The notes: generated by a model from the letters alone, not told the origin. A stretch of 64,000 bases of DNA from Hyaloperonospora brassicae (GCA_947650285.1 CANTFL010000228.1:186001-250000), one strand, 5' to 3'. Positions 11,921 to 25,131 are shown, numbered from the stretch's first letter. Numbers and translations: made by a program.

Positions 11921-13527
11921 ATGTCCATACGAGGTGACTCAAGGCACACAGAGTCTGTGCCTGTGCCAGCTTCTACGGCAGGCGATTCGTCGTCTGCTGC
12001 CCGTTCTTCGCCTGCAGCAACAGGTGCTGCAGGTGCACGCGGTAGAGCCGCGTGCGCATGATGACCCCGACATTGAGGTCATCTACTCTGGCGAGTCAGA
12101 CGTGTCTGACTCGGGCAATGCTGCAGAGGCGTCTCGCTCACCGGCGACGCCTCAGTGTTCGCCAAGGCCACTGCCGAACGAACGGACTCGTGAGTTGCAA
12201 CACAGTCTTTTCAACAGTGATGGCGAATCTGGTGATGAGTATGTTTGCTCATCACCGCAATCAGCTCATGCTCCTTCGCACGAGCGACTTGACGATGGTG
12301 CAACCCATCGTCATACTGACAACCGTGGTACCAACAAAGGTACCACCGTGAAGCGTGATGAGCTGAAGCCGTGGCGTTTGCCCGAACGGCTCATCAATAG
12401 CTTGTCTCACGAGACAAGCCAACACCATCGAATACCCTTATTTGATGCGACTGAGCTTCACGGCTTGAATTCCAGCGCGAGCAACTTTCGCGCTGAAGAG
12501 GATTTTTATCTCGATGTCTTTCTTAGACATCGATGGTACAACAGCAACCAAAAGCGTGACAAAACATCGCTTTTGGCTGCGTGGAACGCGTTCGTCCAAA
12601 ACGTAAAGAATTTTGGACGAGAAGGGTGGCTCAAGAAACTTGAGGCGACACGCCTCAGGTTCGAAAGGCGAACGCCAACCGGTGTCAGGTACCGGTTGCA
12701 ATGTTGGTTTGTCATGTGAAGCCGGCATTCCATGCCTAACTTAGGGAGACCCTTATGCGAGTTGTGTTGACAACTCGCAACGTGCACGTAGGGACGTGTA
12801 TTCCTTAAGTTCGCCCTGGGGAAGGGCACACATCTTGGAGGAGATGCGTGACGCGATTGCAAACTTGCAATCCGTCTACAAGCGCCTAGGGCGCGTGTTT
12901 ACCGATGGGCTCGAGGACTCATCGGATGGGTCTCGTCATACTGGCGGACGAGACCTTCAACATCCATCGACAGCTGAGAACGGGGCTCCCAGCTGTTCCA
13001 AGAGGGTGGATACCTCCGCCACTGGACGAGGTAGCTCGTCCTTGATCCTGAATCGTCACGGTGATTCAAGATACGCTCCTCTAGAAAGCGTTGACCACCG
13101 TGAGAATCCACCAAAGGATGTGGTAGAGGAGGAAAGACCTCCTCCAGATGATTCGGCTCACCATCTCGACCCTTACGAGATGGATCGCGCAATCGATGAA
13201 TTGCGCGATGACTTGAAGCACGAGCGCGACCGGCGCTACGCTTTGACTGATACCGTGCGGAAGAACCGCAAGGATCACGAGGATCATCGGGCGAGGGATC
13301 GCGCCGATTATGCCACGGCGCAGCTTCAGGTCGAGCGGGATGTCCGCTCCCTATTCGGCGAGCTGGCGACAGCTCGCGGGGAGATATCTCGGTTGAGTTC
13401 CGAGGTATCTTATCTGCGCGACCAGACGGATCGTCTGAACCGCGATCGCAAGAACTTGATAACTGTTCTTGAACGTGGGGGCTATCTTTATGGGAAGGAG
13501 AAGGCTCGTACTGACAGTACGGTCTGA
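11921..13527 (+). pseudogene. antisense ORF of R2 (broken)
   Basis: Equivalent of the R3 antisense ORF, first ATG at 11921. A small deletion near 12045, within the stretch around GGTAGAGCCGCGTGC, shifts the frame. A stop near 12719 repeats the R1 lesion. The coiled-coil part is open again from about 12796 to 13527 and looks identical to R1 at protein level. Confidence 0.6.
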
Positions 13528-14128
13528 GCCTCCCCACGTAAAACGTAGGATGCGTGCGCATCTTACGTGGCAATTCGATCGTGTATTCATTGCCCTTGCG
13601 ATGCAACACTCGAAATGGCCCAATGTACTTCGGCAGTAGTTTACTACTGCCGACACTAGTGAATGCATGCCCAGGTAAGCTTACCGTAGACAGTAGTACT
13701 AGTTCATTAACTTTAAATGAAAGAACATTTGCTCTTCCATTCTTGTCTGCGTTCCGTTTCTGACGGTCCACCGCATTTGCGATGGAGTCCTGAACGAAAC
13801 GGACTACCGCTTCTCGAGTCAGCAGGAAGTTCTCTGCTGACTCTTTGTTTTGTCTTTCAGTGTGCTTCGTGCGCACTGCTAAGAGATTGTTCTCTTCTTC
13901 AGCGAGGTTGTCTTCTTCCTCGCTGGCATAATCGTTGAAGATGCTGAATATGCCAGCATCGTCATCATCATCCGAGTCATTAATAGCGTCGCCGCTATTT
14001 CTGAGGTGATCTTCTTCTTCGATGTCGACTTGAACGACATCAACATTATGCGTGACGACGTTAGCGTCGACACATGATGAGCAAGATCCAAAACGGTTTT
14101 TGCTCAAGCGAGTCCCCCCCTTATCCAA
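12899..14128 (-). CDS. GPY/F module and chromodomain (R2)
   Basis: Open frame of 409 codons, almost identical to that of R1: acidic linker (VDIEEEDHL...DSDDDDDAG), GPY/F module and C-terminal chromodomain with [12 protein letters not shown]. The integrase frame reads ...[10 protein letters not shown] and stops within four codons of the G7 tract 14114-14120, so the module is reachable only by a -1 shift at that tract or by separate initiation. Confidence 0.75.
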   Translation of the reverse strand: MDKGGTRLSKNRFGSCSSCVDANVVTHNVDVVQVDIEEEDHLRNSGDAINDSDDDDDAGIFSIFNDYASEEEDNLAEEENNLLAVRTKHTERQNKESAENFLLTREAVVRFVQDSIANAVDRQKRNADKNGRANVLSFKVNELVLLSTVSLPGHAFTSVGSSKLLPKYIGPFRVLHRKGNEYTIELPRKMRTHPTFYVGRLRPYCQYEPSPSHKDSPHVQEQLSSSCDRGSDDPSGRADKIPRNSTEISPRELSPARRIGSGHPARPEAAPWHNRRDPSPDDPRDPCGSSARYQSKRSAGRARASSHRAIHRLRDPSRKGRDGEPNHLEEVFPPLPHPLVDSHGGQRFLEERILNHRDDSGSRTSYLVQWRRYPPSWNSWEPRSQLSMDVEGLVRQYDETHPMSPRAHR

Positions 14129-17100
14129 GAGTCACACTCTATAAGGGTGGGCACTCGTGGATGGCGTAGGCCATTCACGTAAAACGGTGTGTGCTGTGTT
14201 GAAGCATGCACCGAATTATTGATGGCGAATTCCACCATGGGTAGGACTTCGCTCCAACTCGGGAACGAGTGGACATATTCTCGAAGAATCTCTTCGAGGA
14301 CACGGTTCGCACGTTCCGTCTGACCATCTGTTTCTGGATGGTCAGAAGTGGACATCTTCAATCGTGTTCCGAGAGTACGGAACACGGTTTGCCAAAAGTC
14401 CGCCGTGAACCGAGGGTCACGGTCGGATACAAGTTCACGGGGTAACCCGTGGAGTCTAAAGACCGTGTCTAGAAAGACACGAGCACAAGCTTGAGCCTTG
14501 ATCGACTCAGGGACTGCAGCAAGATGCACCATCTTGCTGAATCGGTCTACAAACACAAGAATACCATTATTCTTGTGAGCGTCTTCGGGAAACCCGAAGA
14601 CGAAGTCCATTGAAACGGACTGCCAGCACTCTGTCGGAACAGGCAGAGGCTGCAATGGCGCACGGGATGAAGGACTAGGCTTCACCCGTTGACAAACCTC
14701 GCAAGCACGTATGTACTTGCGAACAAACTGATACTGGCGGGGCCAGTAAAAGTCACGACTTACCGTGAGATAAGTCTTTTCCCTTCCACGATGGCCGCTT
14801 GTTGGGGCATCGTGACACTCGTACATGATGCTTAACCGCAAATCATGATGAGCGGGTACGACGACACGAGGCGTGTCGTCGGCAACAGCTGTATAGTACA
14901 GCAATCCGTTGCGTGTACTATACCGATCCGATGAGGATCGGTACAAAGCTGGTAAATCCCTCATGGATTTACTGGATGGATTCACCAGATGATCCATCAA
15001 TCGCAGAAGATCCTTATCTTCCGCGTATGCCTTTCGTACGTCGTCAAGTAAACTTGACGACGGGACACTGACTGACAGTGTCGCAACAGTGGGCTTATCC
15101 TCACTGTTGGATTGTGCGTCCGGCTCGAAATCGGGCCGGCGCGAAAGAGCATCCGCGACGACATTGAGTCGTCCTGGTTTATACTCCACGGAGAAGTTAT
15201 TCTCCGCGAAGAAAGACAGCCACCTCGCCATTCTTTGCGAGAGGTGTGGGCTGTTTACGGCCGTGCGTAATGACGCATGGTCCGTGTCGACAACAAACGG
15301 TCTATCTCCCAAGAGATAGACGCGAAACTTAGCCAGTGCGTATTTCATGGCAAGTAGTTCCTTGTCATGCACTGGGTAATTACGCTCAGCTGCTTGCAGC
15401 TGACGCGACTGATAACAGATGACGCGCTCCGCGCCATCTTCATCGAACTGCATTAACGCACAGCCGATTGCGAAATCGCTGGCGTCACAGACCACATGAA
15501 ATGGTCTGTCCTGATCTGCAATCGCCAAGATCGGCGATTGCATCAAGCTTTGCTTGATACCCTCAAAGGAACGCTGGCACTCAGCGTTCCATGACCACTT
15601 GACATTTTTCTTGAGCAAGCACGAAAGATGAACAGTCAGCTCGGCGTAGTTGCGCGAGTACTTGTGCAAGTACGCCGCAAGACCAAGGAACTTCCTTAGT
15701 CCCTTGACATCGACTGGGACTGGCCAATCGGTGATCGCCTTGATCTTTTCGGGATCAGGGCGTACGCCATGTTTACCCATGATGCACCCAAAAAGTGGTA
15801 TTTCGCTAGCCGCGAATATACACTTCTTGAGGTTGGCGTACAACTTGTGCTTGCGCATAAGTTGAAGAACCTGACGAACGTGAGTTCTGTGAACTTCAAC
15901 GTCCGTCTTTCCGTCCATAGCCCGGCTATGGACGAACACATCGTCGAAGTAACTCGGTGCGAAGTCTCGCACCGGTCTCAACAGATTTGTGACACATCTG
16001 TTAGAATGTAGCAGGGGCATTGCTCAGCCCCTGTGGTATCACTAGCCACTCCCACAACATACCGCTGGGGGTGCTCAATGCTGTGTACGGGATGTCCCGT
16101 TCACGCATGATGATCTGATAGAATCCATCCATCAGATCCATGGACGAAAAGATGGTACTCAATGACATACCATCTATGATGACGTCCTTTCTCGGTATCG
16201 GCGTCTGAGCCGGTACCGTTGCAGCATTCAACTTGTTAAATGCGTGCACTATCCGCCATCCTCCTGTGGCCTTTCGCACACAGAAGGTCGGAGAGCTGTG
16301 AGGGGATGTTGATTCCCTCACATGGCCCGCTGCTAAGCGATCGGCAAAGAACTTGTCGATCGCTTGTACTTGTTCAAGAGGCAGTGGCCACTGCTTCATG
16401 ACACAGTATTTCGAGCCCGTTCTGAGCTCGATCTCGTGCCTAGCGCCTTTGTCCTTAGGCAACTCGCGCGGTACGGATTCAGGGAACACATCCCTGAATT
16501 CGATCAAATCCTTATACAAAGGATTTGCCTGAAGTGACTCCCAGGATTGGGACGCGTATCGCTCAATCCGAGTCTTCTCATCGAGGACACTTTCGTCCAT
16601 CGATGAGCTGCTGAGAACCCGTTCGTTCTCAGCAAATACTGTTGCCGACCGAATATCGGCCACATACTCATCCTCTGTGACGAGTATGCAGATCTGCTTG
16701 ACTTTGCCACTACGCAGATCACGCAAGAACCGTTTTGGTTCTAGCGTTGGCAACTGAGTTATCTCCGAAGTTAACTTCTAGGCACAATCATATGAAGTGT
16801 ATAAGCGCCTACACTTGATCCGTCATTAATCAAGACGTTCAACGTCTCGGTTACTTCCTGGAAACTTGCTTCCACAGGTTGCTGAAGGCCTAATCCCTCA
16901 GCAAGCGACTCTTGAGGAATTCCTTCCTCAAGTACGTGGGGACTTATTCCCTCGACGTCTTCCGACTGTGGCTGTGCAACCACAGTCAGGCACCGATCCT
17001 CTACGGTCGACTCTCCAGTCGACCTAGGATTTTCATGTTGCCCTTTGGGGGCAACAGGTTTCTTTCTTCTAAGATGATGCCCGCTAGGCATGCATCCATG

Positions 17101-17811
17101 TCCCGGTACACTCGACTTATTCGAGTGGTGGACCTTCGGCGCAGCCTGTACTTCTGTACAGCCGCCGGGAGCTTGCTCCACAGTGTAGTGATCAACTACA
17201 CTGTGATCTTGTGCAGTCGTGCTAACGACCGTACCGCAAGTGAGGCCATCGCACTCACTCGCAGAACATCCACACGCTTGTGGACGCTCCAAGATGTTCA
17301 TCAGATGGCCATCTGATGAACAAGTGGCAGGCATCTTCACGGATCGATGCTGCCAGCTCACCCTTGGCTCGTACTTTCTGAGCCAAGGTAATCCCAGGAT
17401 GACATCAAATTTGTCATCCAGATCCAGTACGATGAAGTCATCATCGTACTGTTCGCCTTCTAACGTGTAGTGAATTACTACTACACGTTTCTCAACGGTA
17501 ATCGATGCGCCTGTTGCAAGGCGCACCGTCATCCTTGTGAGGGGAATGTCGCGCTCAACGAACTTGAGCCTACGACCCTCTAGTGACTGGCGACGAACAA
17601 AGTTGTTCGACGCCCCACAGTCTACCAGGGCACGAAGCGACAAATCATTTGTCGCTTCCAGCTTCAAGGTGATGAGCGAAACGTCATCACCAGGTGCAGA
17701 GACACACAATGATTGTGTATCTGGAGCAACTTTCGTCAAGAGATTTGCAAATTCTCTTGAGGTTGCTGGATCCGTAGGGCGCTCCGCACCTACTGACCCC
17801 GACCATTTTTT
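14114..17811 (-). pseudogene. pol of R2, degenerate
   Basis: Protease frame 16771-17739 (LVDCGASNNFV) ends at the same 1-nt net deletion as in R1 (about 16777-16780). The N-terminal RT half is open at 16001-16753. A further frameshift lies near 16010, where the sequence reads CTGTTAGAATGTAGC. The rest of RT with YFDD, RNase H (VVCDAS, KELLA, VVADALSRR) and integrase (HHCC finger, SDRDPRF, HPETDGQTE) is open at 14104-16020. The candidate gag/pol heptamer is intact at 17805-17811. Confidence 0.85.
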
Positions 17812-18943
17812 GATGGTCCGTCTCGCTGTTGCGGCTTCGCAACAGCGCTGGACCCACGCCCATTGCCCTTTCTGGCGAATGGTCGTCCATTTCGCTCAGT
17901 ACTGTTTGGTACTGGGCGTGGAGCACTACACTCGTATGCGTAGTGCCCTAGCTTCTGACAGCGATTGCACCTCTGCAATCGCTTGTTGTTTGTAGAGCGA
18001 GGTCTCTCGCTCTCAACATAGCAGAGGTCCATTGGTTCTGGACCTCCGATCTCTTGTCGTCTCGGTGGACGGTATGAGTTTGAGTTAGCATGAGCCTGTC
18101 TTATGCTAAAGTCTTCCTGTTCCGCGGCTGATATCGCTTCTTCAAGCGTATTCAGCTCAAGGCGGAACAGGTGGCTCCTGACGGGCCCTTCTGCGAGCCC
18201 TTGCATGAACACCGTAATCAACATGTGTTAATGTACTGGGTTGGCAGTTATACTACTCGCTAGGAGTCGTATATGTTGTGCGTAAGCGTGCACATCACGC
18301 TTACCCTGCTTGAGTTTCAGGAGCTCAGAACGAGCCCTGAACTCAGCACGTGGCGGCTCAAACGTTTGTCTGAGCCGGGACTTGAAGTCATCTAGCGACC
18401 TAAACACATTTGGGTCGCTACTCTCGAGTCCCAGGGACCAAGTTTTGGCACGCCCTGCCAAGTGGGTCTGAGCAAATGTGAGTTTCATTTGCTCATCTTC
18501 GACGCGACGAGCCCTTAGGGCTCTGTCGAGTTCGACAAACCATAGTAACAGGGAGTCCTCCGGGACTCCACTGTACTTGGAGGTGTCAACCTTCATGACC
18601 TCGGGACGACGCGCATGCGCCGTCCCGCCCACAGCAGCATGGAATTGCTGCTGTCTCAACAGCTCCGTCTGTTGAGCACCGAGTTCTCTCAACTGCTCGG
18701 CCTGTTGAGAGCCTTGCTGGTGAAGCAAGGCTACTTTCTCTTTTCGGCGACAAGTTCATTCTGAATGAACTTGGCGATAGCGGCATGTTGTTGGTCTCTG
18801 TCTAGAGACTCCAACATGGTGCTGACGACGAGTTCGCCTACGGTAGAACTCATTCGTTCTACCGCACCCCATTCGATGTCACTCAAATGGGTAAACCCTT
18901 CACGCGTGGCGTGAAAGGTCTCTTCATCATCCAACATGTTCAT
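17790..18943 (-). pseudogene. gag: gag of R2 (broken)
   Basis: Same Gag as R1 with the zinc knuckle preserved (CNRCQKLGHYAYEC). It is split by an in-frame stop near 18227, in the stretch reading GTGTTAATGTACTGG, and by a frameshift near 18730, where the intact copies have one more nucleotide. Confidence 0.85.
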
Positions 18944-18987
18944 GTTGGATGATGTGGTCCTTGGAAGGACTACAAAGTGCTACCAGG

Positions 18988-19378
18988 TGTAACGGGGCAC
19001 ACCCTTGCGTAACTTAACGCAAGGGTATCGGTGCCCCGACAGACGTACACAAGGCAAGCGAGGAAGCGTAAGTAAGGTAAAAGCAGAACTGTTATATTAA
19101 TATAATTAAGTCTTTTAACTACTGTCTCTTTGTTTGACTTAATTCAATTATACTAATATAACTGCATGTATGGTGACGTCTCGTCACCACTCATTGCGCG
19201 CGTCTTGCGGCGATTGGTGGGCTGATATCATCACGATATCAACCAATGAACAGACCCTTTGGTCGACCCTTCAACATCACCACTTTGGTGATATTGTTTT
19301 AAAGAATATCCATCTTTATATTCTTTATTGTCACTTTCCTTAAAGTGACAATTTCATGTAACGGGCTGCCCCGTTACA
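18988..19378 (-). repeat. R2 5' LTR
   Basis: A 391-bp LTR with TGTAAC/GTTACA termini. The stems AGAATAT/ATATTCT (19303-19309/19318-19324) and ATCACC/GGTGAT are intact, with loops differing from the other LTRs. Confidence 0.9.
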
Positions 19379-20733
19379 CATATCGGATGTTTACTATAAA
19401 AGACCGAAGGTGCTCGTGTCTGGTATAGAATATGAAAATTTTAAATTTTGTTTGTGATGATTTACTTTGTAAAAGGTTTTTAACAGATATCAAAAAAAGG
19501 CATTTTAGGCAATTGTTTGGAGGTGTCGTCTTTGGTCTCCATTGATCATACTAGTTTACAACATAAAGGTCATTGATACGCCGGCACCTATGCCACGTGA
19601 TACATGAACCACGCGACGCGAGCATAATTCTTCTGTAAAATGTCCTACAGGTAGAGCCACGTATATGGGGATGGTTGGCATCTTGATATAGCAGTACATT
19701 GTATCTCGTGTTTGATGTGGACCAAGTGGACACAGCTGCTACGCTTATGTACATTACGTCATCTACTATAGGTAACAATTTTGAACGCTGTTACCAAACC
19801 GCAGTCACAGCACCGGCATCACTCATACCATCAGAAGCCTCCAGATGGTGACGACCACATTATTCCACCAGTATGATGTGTTTCATAAACGTGCGATCTT
19901 TCTCATGTATTCGCACACGTACGCGTGACCACCTACTATTGCATCGCAGCACTATCGTCGAATCTCCACAATCTTGTCGACTCTTGATAATGCTTGTACA
20001 TCCTTCTTATCATGCTGTCTCGGGTCGTACCTCAAACATCGTGCACAGCATTATGTACCACCATTATGACGCGGCACTGTCTTATCGCAATCACTGACAG
20101 GATCCCGCCAAGACGACAACTACACATCACTAGAATGGTAACATATTCGATACGGGCAAAAGAAGCGGAGTCCACGTGGGCTTACACTCGAAAGACGTAT
20201 AATATTGTTAGGCTACGCTTGAAACGACGTCGTGGGCATCTCAATCGAACGACGTGTAATATTGTTGGGCTACGCTGGAAGCGTCGCCGCATTCGTTCCT
20301 TTGTTGAATACGACGGTTATGTATTCGTATGAGAAGGTTTATGAACCAATACTGAAAGAGGGAATGAAGGAGACAGGCGTGGATGTGATTGTATGCTCTC
20401 AGGCATGTGCGATTCAGGCGTACAAAGTACATCACGTGTTCATTATAAATTTCGTCCACTAAAAGCATCATTTGTCCCTCATCTTGGGGTGTATTTTTCG
20501 TTTTCCGATGAGTCGATACTCTTTTTCGACATTTTCAAGTGGATTTATATTCCCTGTAACACTCATAGTGTTGTTTTACGCGCGTGTGTACTTGAGCGAC
20601 GAAATTTACGTCATTGCTCATAAAATCGCGTTTCGTAGTGAAAACGAACGAAACACCTGCTTCTACCGCAGTAAAAGCGCTAAATCAGCTCGCGCACGGC
20701 AGCCTCAGCGACGAAAACCACACCACGTATCCC
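19379..20733. other. intergenic, no convincing gene
   Basis: Short overlapping frames only. A plus-strand frame near 20232-20462 (GISIERRVILLGYAGSVAAF...) has a hydrophobic start and no family I recognise. It is preceded by an imperfect duplicate of its own beginning (20187-20219 versus 20242-20275). The 5' end of the next gene may extend into this region. Confidence 0.4.
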
Positions 20734-21847
20734 ATGCACGGCCTCCCGCGCCCCGACGAGTCTGCAGGCCCGCACGCCATTGCAACGTCTGCGTATTCCA
20801 GCGCGAGTGCCCTGCGGTCCCCGACAGTGGCAGTAGTGGGCGCGGGATTTCTCGGTCGATGCATTGCCATCGACCTGTCGCTCCTCGGTGTGCAAGTGCT
20901 CGTGTGCGACTCGAAGGCGCAGTCGAGGGATGGGGTGCGTCTCCGTTGTTGCGCGCCCGAACGAGCAGGAAACGGCACGGGGAGGAACGTCACTATATGA
21001 CGCTGTGTTGTGCCTTTGTCTCAGCTGTCGTCGTTCGCGTACGATCTGCTGCACCCGCTGCTGTATCTCGGCTACGTGACCAAGAGCATGGTGACCGAGG
21101 CGTGCAGTAACGTCACCGTGGTGTCGCATGTGGCCGAGTGCGCCGAGGCGTCACTGGTTATCGAAGCGGTACGTGGTCGATGTGGGTGTACTGTATCGGA
21201 GGGGGGGGGGTCGATGAAACAATAAGACTACTGAATCGTACCTCGAATTCTCTCTCTCTCTCTCTCTCTGGAATGGATCACGTATCGTGGATGGATGTAG
21301 ATCCCCGAGAATTTGGAAGCTAAGGTGGAGCTGTTCAAGTCCCTCGAGCAGCACTGCTCGGCGTCCACGATCTTGGCGTCCAGCACGATCAACCTCTCGA
21401 TCGACGCTATCCAGTACGCTGCGTACAGTCGGACTTGACACTACTGTTGCGGCTGATGGGGTCTGCTGTGGCTGTCTTCGTGGTGAACTTAGGATGCAGC
21501 TGCAGCATCCGGATCGGTTTCTAGGCGTGCGGTTTTTCTACCCGTGTGTGCTCGTGTCCCCCGTGGAGCTCACCACTGGCACGACGACTTCGCAGCATAC
21601 GATCGACCGCGTCGTGACTTTTCTACAGCGTCTTGAGAAACACCCGCATCGAGGCCCGACGAAGCGCGTCTTGACCACGAACGAGGTCAGCTCTTTCCAG
21701 TTTGATACGGCTGTGCGCGGGAGCTTTTACCACGGACTGCTCGAGCCGAAGCGTCAGGTGGCCGTGGCTGACATCATCACGCCGCGCCCGGGCCCGCCGC
21801 TCTATGGATACCATCGCACCGCGAACGACACAACAACGGCTCTCTAG
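20734..21847 (+). CDS. 3-hydroxyacyl-CoA dehydrogenase-like protein
   Basis: Four exons: 20734-20934, 21025-21168, 21301-21422, 21493-21847; introns are GT-AG. The product is about 273 residues from the first ATG of the frame. Residues 32-67 are a Rossmann NAD-binding segment (VAVVGAGFLGRCIAID...VLVCDSK). Exon 3 has the family stretch ILASSTINLSIDAIQYA and exon 4 has HPDRFLGVRFFYP followed by VELTTGTTTS. In 3-hydroxyacyl-CoA dehydrogenases the corresponding stretch is GLHFFNP with a catalytic His; here it is Arg (GVRFFYP). The usual helical C-terminal domain is not evident. Activity in beta-oxidation is therefore doubtful. Intron 2 holds a poly-G run and a (TC)n tract. Start and exon borders are inferred. 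Confidence 0.7.
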
Positions 21848-21977
21848 AAGAGCGAACGTGCATGTTCACTTCAACATCATCAACACCAGTTTGCTGTCCT
21901 TCTTGCAAGCGTGACGTCCCTCTCTTTTTTTGAGTGGCCACGGACAGCTCACGTGCTATTTAGACGGCTGACCCGTC

Positions 21978-23561
21978 ATGTCTTTGTACCATGAGGCGCT
22001 CGATCCGCTCAGAGGGCGCTGTGCCGTGGCGGCTGTCGCGCTTCCAGCGGGCTCTTGTCTCCTCCACACTGTTGCCACATGTGCCGTGTCGCTCCCTTCT
22101 GCTTGTAGCGCGTGTTTCGCGTCCCAAGTCCCCCTCTCGCGTTGCACAGGCTGTCGGGTCGCTCGCTACTGCTCTCGTCGGTGTCAACAACTGGACTGGC
22201 CTCAACACCGCGGCGAGTGTCCAGCCTGGCGCTCGATTCCAGCCGCCCGTGCTTCAGCCACAGTTCTGCTCGTAACGCGCCTGTGTTTCAAGCTCTTTCA
22301 AAGCCCTGCGGTCCGTGACAAAGAAGAGCGCAATGCAGTGCTGAAGCTATGCCATCACCTGGACGACCATTCAGCAACGAAACGTCGAGTGTTTGACGAC
22401 ATGACGCAGTTGGTGCTGCTGCTCTTGGCACGATACAGAGCGACTGCAACGCAGCAGAGTCCAAGTTTCGAGACGCTTGAGAGCGATCTCAAGACGGAGA
22501 TCCCGCAACTGTTTGGCCGCGTCAATTGCAACGCCTTCTCGATCGCAAACGGCGTGACAAATGAAGTGCTGGGCATTGGACTGTTCCCGAAAGGCGCGTT
22601 GTTGAATCACGACTGCGACCCGAACAGTATCGTGAGCTTCAAGGGACACGAGATGGTCGTGCACGTGGTGAAAGACGTTGCAGTGGGCCAAGAGCTGACA
22701 GTCTCGTATGTGGAGCTGCTGCAGTCAACGCAGGCGAGACGACGCGAGCTGAAGGAGTCGTACTTCTTCGACTGTCAGTGTGCACGGTGTCAAGCTGCAC
22801 TCGCGGAGGAAAAAGAAGGGGAGGCAAAGGACGACTGGTACTTGGATGGACTCGTGTGCAACCGCAGGAATGGCGAGACATGCGGAGGTGTTGTCGTGCT
22901 GGAAAAGGCAATGGATCGTATCGATGGCACTGCGGTCTGTAGAGTGTGCGGTACTGCGCGAGATCAACAAGAGATCGATCGATGGGAGAAGCGTCTAAAG
23001 GGCTTTGATGAAGCGCTCACTGTTGACTCAAAGCAGGAGGCCAAGTGGGAGGTGTACCAGCAAAAGTGGGAAATACTGACGCAGCAGCTCCAGCTGCATC
23101 CACGAAATGCTCGCGTGGCTGCAATGGCTCGCGAAATCGGCAACTTTCTGGTTGAAACGACGTCTTCTGACTTACAGCGTCTGGCATTGTCCTTCTTTCT
23201 AGCAGAGCTCCGTGCAGTCGAGTGGTTGCTGCCGGAGACGAAACTTCCGTCACGAGGCCTCCTGCACTATCACATTGGTAAACTGATGTTTGAGGAGGTC
23301 AAGTCGTCGCTTTGTGCGCCGTCGCGTGTGGATGCAGCTGAGCGACTTGAAAGCGTTGCAAAGCACCTGCACGAGGCCCTATCTACGTAAGCTACGCTCG
23401 GATGCGTTGGTTCTTGGGATAGCTGACTTACTGACGTGATATACTGTGCGACGCACTGTTCTCGTAGATTGGACTGCGCGTACGGAAGCGGTAGTGCTGC
23501 CGTTCAAGCAGCGCAGGTGCTGCTCGATGAGGTCCAACGCTCAGCTCGTCAGCTTCTCTAG
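21978..23561 (+). CDS. SMYD-type MYND/SET lysine methyltransferase
   Basis: Two exons, 21978-23386 and 23468-23561, with an 81-bp GT-AG intron; the product is 500 residues. A SET core begins near residue 10 and is split by a MYND zinc finger with Cys/His ligands at 43, 46, 56, 59, 65, 69, 77 and 81. The C-terminal SET part has NHDCDPN at 209-215 and GQELTVSYVEL near 236-246. The post-SET cysteines CQCARC are at 265-270. A helical C-terminal region follows. This is the layout of SMYD proteins, which methylate lysines on histones and other proteins. The key SET motifs are present, so it is probably active; the substrate is unknown. It starts 130 bp after the preceding gene on the same strand. 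Without splicing the frame stops at 23388. Confidence 0.85.
23387..23467 (+). other. intron of the SMYD-type gene
   Basis: GTAAGC donor and CTCGTAG acceptor. Removing it joins codons in phase and adds 31 residues ending in ARQLL before TAG at 23559-23561. Confidence 0.75.
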
Positions 23562-25131
23562 CGCTGTACTGCTAGAACGGGTCCGGTGCGGACCAACGCA
23601 TGGACTGTAACTTGCTCGGACGTGTGCTGATTGATGTTAGTCGGCGAGTCAGCGGCGTTCACTGCTCAATGTTCATCGCTCGCAGCCTATTTTCGTACGC
23701 TGTAGGAATGCATCGTCAGCAGCAACACGCGGACTCTTCTACGATTCTGTCAGCCATTCATTCTTGTGACGGGGGATGTTGATGTAGGTGCAGCTGACCC
23801 CAATGATGGCAAGCACGTGCCCATCGTGACCATTAACAGCTCGGTCTTTATTGTGACAGTATACTGAGGTCGCGGGTCGATATGCTCTGAGCACAGAGTC
23901 GAAGCGACCGTAGCCACAGTCCTTGTCAGTCGTGTCAACTGCAACTGTTTGCTGTTCGAAGCGATGCTGCTGGCTTCCTACGCTCCGAGAACAGTCTTGT
24001 GTACTGACCTGATCATATCTGCATGAGTGGACAACCACAAGCTGCCGGACGAGCTTTCGAAGACGAATATGTGCAGTACCCTTCCCCATCACTCGCCGAT
24101 GACTTGACGTGCCTACACAGCAGAGATTGCTTGCATTCAATATCCTGCGGGGGTTGTTCCGTCATGCATTCGTAGTGGTACGCGGTCAGGAAGGGATAGA
24201 ACTGAACGGTGGGGTGACAAATTGACCGCAGCATTGCGGTCGCACTGCGTCGGTGTGCAGAAACAGACTTTTATCCTGACTGACGCAAGCACACTGAAAG
24301 GTATTGCCGACCGCGGTACTAAACGTCCGTCATTGCATCAAGACGTGAGCCGCACCTTTTCATCAGTCAATTCAAGCAAATTGGCAGGTGTAAGTGTTCG
24401 GATTCTAGCATCAAAATGGTGGCCAGACTTATTGCCAGGATGATAGAGTAGATGTCTGACAGTCAAAATGCAGCCGTAGTGGAAGAGTGTCTATGCTTCG
24501 CTATTGCTAGCGCATTGGCGGCAGTTGGGCAGGTTAACTACACTGTCGTTGGATCTCTGTACTCTGGTGCAGAAATGCTCGAGGATGTTTAGCCCATACA
24601 TGACCGTCTCCGTCAACATCTGTGACCTTTATCATGCGTTGCACCCGATCTCAAGGTCTGTGACTTCCGTCGGCTGACCATTTTGTTACCACCATCATAG
24701 ATCCCATTCGGCTCACGCCCATGTTACTTCGTTCTTGACGATCTTTGTTGCTGCGGGTCTGTCGCCCAAGTATACTCACCTGGTGCACTTGCTTGCAAAA
24801 CGGCGCTATGTGGATCGAGTTAAGGTCGTTAGTGTGAGCACATTCGACTAGAAATACTTTGTGGGTTCAGTGCGTTTCTGCGAGCCTCTGGTAGATAGAT
24901 CACTCCTTTGGCCTTCCTAGTCTGTACTACACCGAAAAGTATAGCTGTGTGTGATGGCGTAACTGGGAAGGCCACAACATGTCAGATGGTACTCATACAA
25001 ATTCAGCAGTGTTACTCAGGCTGATCCATGTACAAGCACCGGATATTCGTCAACGCAAGAACGCAGTCCAGGCAGGACCGCAATGATGGCTCTTAATGTG
25101 GACTGTAGTCATTAGCGTTCAATAAAACTCA
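23562..25131. other. intergenic, nothing recognised
   Basis: Only short frames without recognisable motifs. The region separates the 3' ends of the SMYD-type gene and the convergent MFS gene. Confidence 0.45.

Larger units (their letters stand above)
11398..19378 (-). mobile_element. Ty3/Gypsy chromovirus R2
   Basis: Second minus-strand element of the same family, 5' LTR 18988-19378 and 3' LTR 11398-11788. Its internal region is nearly identical to R1, including shared lesions in the protease region and the antisense ORF, yet the three LTRs differ more from each other. Gag is broken as well as pol. Confidence 0.9.
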
